A stretch of 6,391 nucleotides of DNA. Origin: Saccharospirillum sp035704555 (GTDB taxonomy: Bacteria > Pseudomonadota > Gammaproteobacteria > Pseudomonadales > Natronospirillaceae). The notes beneath the pieces were generated by a model. That model saw nothing but the letters and a program-made list of their open reading frames with translations, was not told where the DNA came from and searched no databases. The DNA lies in contig DASSWT010000330.1 in the NCBI GenBank assembly GCA_035704555.1, positions 1-6,391 on the forward strand, read 5' to 3'. A program made the position numbers and the translations under genes. Shown here piece by piece: positions 4,546-6,391 of this stretch (positions within the stretch are counted from its first letter, which is position 1; every line of letters begins with the position of its first letter).

Positions 4546-5628
4546 CTACGGATCAAACCGCACCACGTTAATGGGTGGCAAGTGCTTTGAAAGGCATTGC
4601 CAGTGGTCGCCCTGGTCTTCGCTGACCCAGAGGTTGCCGGTGGTGGAGCCGAAGGCGAGCAGGTCGCCGCTGGCGTCGATGTCGAGGCTGTGGCGGTAGA
4701 CCAGATCGTAGGCGGGTTCTTCGGGTAAGCCCCGGGTGAGGGTTTCGAAGTGTTTGCCGCCGTCTCTGGTGCGGGTGACAACCAGTTGGGCGTCTACCGG
4801 GATGCGATGCTCATCTTTGATCGCGGGTACGAACCAGGCGGTATCGGGTTGGGTTGGGTGAACAGCGACGGCGAAGCCGAATACCGAAGGTGAGACATCG
4901 GTGATCTCGGTCCAGTTGTGGCCGCCGTCTTCTGAGCGGAAAATGCCGTTGTGGTGCTGTATCCACAGGTGGTCGGGTGACGCCGGGCATTGCACCATGC
5001 GGTGCGGGTCCTGCGAGACGAGGTCGTAGGCCATGTCCGGCGGCATAAAGGCAGCGCGTAAGCCCTGGCCGGTTTGCTGCCAGGTTTCACCGCCGTTTGT
5101 GCTTTCCCAGACACCGCCGCAGGATATGGCCAGTCGAATGGTGTTGCTGTCTTGCGGGTGTACACAAATGGAATGAATACCGGGTTTGTCGTAGCCGCCA
5201 CCAAACCATTTCTCGCGTTCCGGTTTTTGCCAGAGCGATTCGATCAGATGCCAGGTCTCGCCATTATCGGTCGATTTAAACAAGCCACCGGGAATGGTAC
5301 CTGCCCATAGCGTACCGGGTTGATCCGCACCGCCTGGTACCAGTTCCCAGATCAGATCAACCGCCGGCCCGTCGTCGCCTTCCACTTTTGGGAAGGCGGG
5401 TGTGCCTATTTCCTGCCATTCGTTAGACCCCGCCCTGGCCGCGTGCAATTTAACGCCGAAATGACCGTGGTTCAGCCCGGCGAAGCGGTCGCCGGTGCGT
5501 GGGTCGGTTAGCACCATGGTGACCGGGTCGCCGAGGAAAGCCGGGTCGTTTCGTTGCCACTGGCCAGGGCCAGTGCGGGTGAATTGAAACAGCCCCTTGC
5601 GGGTACCGATGTGCAATGTTTCGTTCAT
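4546..5628 (-). CDS. BNR/Asp-box beta-propeller protein (sialidase-like fold, function unknown)
   Basis: This 360-residue protein has five Asp-box motifs (S/T-x-D/N-x-G-x-x-W/F) at about residues 119-126 (STDNGETW), 176-183 (STNGGETW), 232-239 (SEDGGHNW), 287-294 (TRDGGKHF) and 336-343 (SEDQGDHW). They recur every 49-57 residues, as in a multi-bladed beta-propeller of the sialidase/YCF48/sortilin superfamily. There is no signal peptide or membrane segment, so it is probably cytoplasmic, which argues against a secreted sialidase. The start ATG has a GGGAG-type Shine-Dalgarno. It lies 39 bp downstream of a MoaD/ThiS-like gene on the same strand, almost certainly the same operon. Databases often label such proteins glycosyl hydrolase or exo-alpha-sialidase; I see no evidence for catalysis and leave the function open. 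Confidence 0.85.
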   Translation of the reverse strand: MNETLHIGTRKGLFQFTRTGPGQWQRNDPAFLGDPVTMVLTDPRTGDRFAGLNHGHFGVKLHAARAGSNEWQEIGTPAFPKVEGDDGPAVDLIWELVPGGADQPGTLWAGTIPGGLFKSTDNGETWHLIESLWQKPEREKWFGGGYDKPGIHSICVHPQDSNTIRLAISCGGVWESTNGGETWQQTGQGLRAAFMPPDMAYDLVSQDPHRMVQCPASPDHLWIQHHNGIFRSEDGGHNWTEITDVSPSVFGFAVAVHPTQPDTAWFVPAIKDEHRIPVDAQLVVTRTRDGGKHFETLTRGLPEEPAYDLVYRHSLDIDASGDLLAFGSTTGNLWVSEDQGDHWQCLSKHLPPINVVRFDP

Positions 5629-5667
5629 GGGAGTCTCCCCCGCTTTTTGTTGTTGTTTTCCGGTGTT

Positions 5668-5937
5668 TCAGCCACCGGAGAGCGCTTGCAGCACCTGCAC
5701 ATCAGACGTCGGCTGCAGAGGGTCGGACAGGGTATTTCGATCCTGAATCATGGTGCCGTCAACAAAAATGGTGATGTTTTTTCGTAACCGGTGCTGGTCG
5801 TCCAGGATGTAACCGGCGAGCGTCTGGTTTTCGGCAAAGATCTGCTGCAATGCGTCGGCAACGGTGGTTGCCGTCAGCTCACGCGGCGGGCTCGACACAT
5901 GGCGTTGCAGGTTGGGCGTAAAGGTGACGGTGACCAT
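5668..5937 (-). CDS. MoaD/ThiS-family ubiquitin-like protein ending in Gly-Gly
   Basis: This 89-residue beta-grasp protein begins MVTVTFTPNLQRHV. Its C-terminal half, with ITIFVDG (55-61), DPLQPTSDVQVLQALSGG (72-89) and the terminal Gly-Gly, is the signature of sulfur-carrier proteins such as MoaD and ThiS. In those families an E1-like enzyme adenylates the terminal glycine and it is then thiocarboxylated, or in some prokaryotes conjugated to proteins. No molybdopterin or thiamin genes are nearby, so it is not obviously MoaD or ThiS. The partner is the BNR propeller gene 39 bp downstream. The start was chosen by family fit, as the Shine-Dalgarno is weak; an open extension to 6039 does not look like the domain. 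No E1-like or JAMM gene is visible in the window. Confidence 0.86.
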   Translation of the reverse strand: MVTVTFTPNLQRHVSSPPRELTATTVADALQQIFAENQTLAGYILDDQHRLRKNITIFVDGTMIQDRNTLSDPLQPTSDVQVLQALSGG

Positions 5938-6038
5938 AGGCGATTCAGGGTAAAGACTGTTCGGCCAGCATAGCTTAGCCTCAATAAGTTGTCCTGTGAT
6001 GCTGTGCATAAGTAAGGTATTGCCTACCCATGGAGCCA

Positions 6039-6068
6039 TGATTGCAACGCTCCGTGCAGATGCAATCA
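6039..6068. repeat. Inverted repeat in the divergent spacer
   Basis: TGATTGCA (6039-6046) and TGCAATCA (6061-6068) are perfect 8-bp inverted arms with a 14-nt centre. They lie between the MoaD-like gene (minus) and the EamA gene (plus). It could be a regulator-binding site or an RNA hairpin; the sequence does not decide. Confidence 0.4.
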
Positions 6069-6076
6069 GGCGTCTG

Positions 6077-6092
6077 CCGGAGTAGACTCCGG
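6077..6092. promoter_or_regulatory. Short palindrome, possible operator upstream of the EamA gene
   Basis: CCGGAGTAGACTCCGG has perfect 7-bp arms around a 2-bp centre and lies 28 bp upstream of the transporter start. Its compact symmetry fits a dimeric repressor site. I could not identify a convincing -35/-10 pair around it or match it to a named regulator. Confidence 0.4.
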
Positions 6093-6119
6093 GTTCATAT
6101 TTAGCCTCGATTAACGACC

Positions 6120-6391
6120 ATGACCGTTGCTATTTCCAACCCGGGCGTCACTCGCCAAAAACTGACCGGCCTTGGCTTTGCCCTGGCGTCTGCGCTCGCC
6201 TTCGGTGGCTCTGGCGCCTTTGCCAAACCGCTGATGGTGGCGGGCATGTCGCCGCTGCATGTGACCTGGCTGCGCTTGCTGGGCATGGTGTTGATTCTGT
6301 TGCCGGTCGCCTGGCATTACCGGCGGTTATTACGCACCCAGTGGCGCTTACTGATCGCCTATGGGGTATTCCCCATCGCCGGTGTTCAGGC
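6120..6391 (+). CDS. EamA/DMT-superfamily transporter, N-terminal part, truncated by window edge
   Basis: The frame is open from the ATG at 6120 to the right edge (90 codons plus two bases), beginning MTVAISNPGVTRQKLTGLGF. It shows the first helices of a drug/metabolite transporter-type permease: ALASALAFGGSGAFAKPLMVAGMSPLHVTWLRLLGMVLILLPVAW, then a basic loop HYRRLLRTQWR and a third hydrophobic segment LLIAYGVFPIAGVQ. The pattern of a small-residue-rich first helix followed by SPLHVTWLR is typical of EamA proteins, in which a second EamA repeat would follow. An in-frame TAG at 6102-6104 rules out a longer N-terminus. The Shine-Dalgarno is weak. The substrate cannot be inferred. It is divergent from the MoaD-like/BNR operon. 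Confidence 0.85.
   Translation, partial: MTVAISNPGVTRQKLTGLGFALASALAFGGSGAFAKPLMVAGMSPLHVTWLRLLGMVLILLPVAWHYRRLLRTQWRLLIAYGVFPIAGVQ

Noticed and set aside
4369..4590. Plus-strand open frame of 73 residues
   Set aside because: It is translated repeat copy B plus the 3' end of the opposite-strand propeller gene, with no domain and no Shine-Dalgarno.
4546..5628. Reading the propeller gene as a true sialidase
   Set aside because: Asp boxes show only the propeller fold; there is no signal peptide and I could not identify the sialidase arginine triad.
5938..6039. N-terminal extension of the MoaD-like protein
   Set aside because: The added 34 residues do not resemble a beta-grasp domain, which begins with MVTVTF at 5937. 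They lie in the divergent regulatory spacer.

Overview
The window looks like chromosomal DNA from a marine or halophilic gammaproteobacterium, of the Marinobacter or Alcanivorax kind. The grounds are the LiuR-type regulator beside a 3-hydroxyacyl-CoA dehydrogenase, moderate GC content, ordinary proteobacterial Shine-Dalgarno sites, and intergenic spacers filled with palindromic repeats. The genus is an inference from gene content and style, not a measurement.

Layout. (1) 1-491, minus strand: N-terminal part of an NAD-dependent 3-hydroxybutyryl-CoA dehydrogenase that runs off the left edge. (2) 492-1061: a 570-bp non-coding spacer. It holds a LiuR-like palindromic operator next to the dehydrogenase promoter, one copy of a roughly 113-127 bp palindromic repeat family (copy A), and a 188-bp MITE-like element with perfect 20-bp terminal inverted repeats and a 7-bp direct repeat on each side. 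A second repeat copy (copy C) is nested inside that element. (3) 1062-1460, plus: a MerR-family regulator of LiuR/GnyR type. (4) 1614-3148, plus: a complete hipBA-type toxin-antitoxin operon with two operators spaced 50 bp apart around an extended -10 promoter. (5) 3203-4354: a divergent pair made of a CadR/PbrR-like metal-sensing MerR regulator and a short, six-helix cation diffusion facilitator. Between them is a promoter with a 19-bp spacer and a perfect dyad, typical of MerR regulation. (6) 4391-4503: repeat copy B, in the convergent spacer. (7) 4546-5937, minus: a two-gene operon encoding a MoaD/ThiS-like beta-grasp protein ending in Gly-Gly and a five-Asp-box BNR beta-propeller. (8) 6120-6391, plus: the start of an EamA/DMT-family transporter that runs off the right edge.

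How the parts work together. The dehydrogenase and LiuR form a divergent acyl-CoA/branched-chain amino acid catabolism module whose shared promoter region has been expanded by nested repeats. HipBA is a self-contained autoregulated kinase toxin-antitoxin module. The MerR/CDF pair is a metal-responsive efflux unit. The ubiquitin-like protein plus BNR propeller pair has no established function and is the least understood protein-coding unit here. The least explained DNA is the repeat family and the element around copy C. I saw no CRISPR array, tRNA, rRNA, phage gene or transposase gene.
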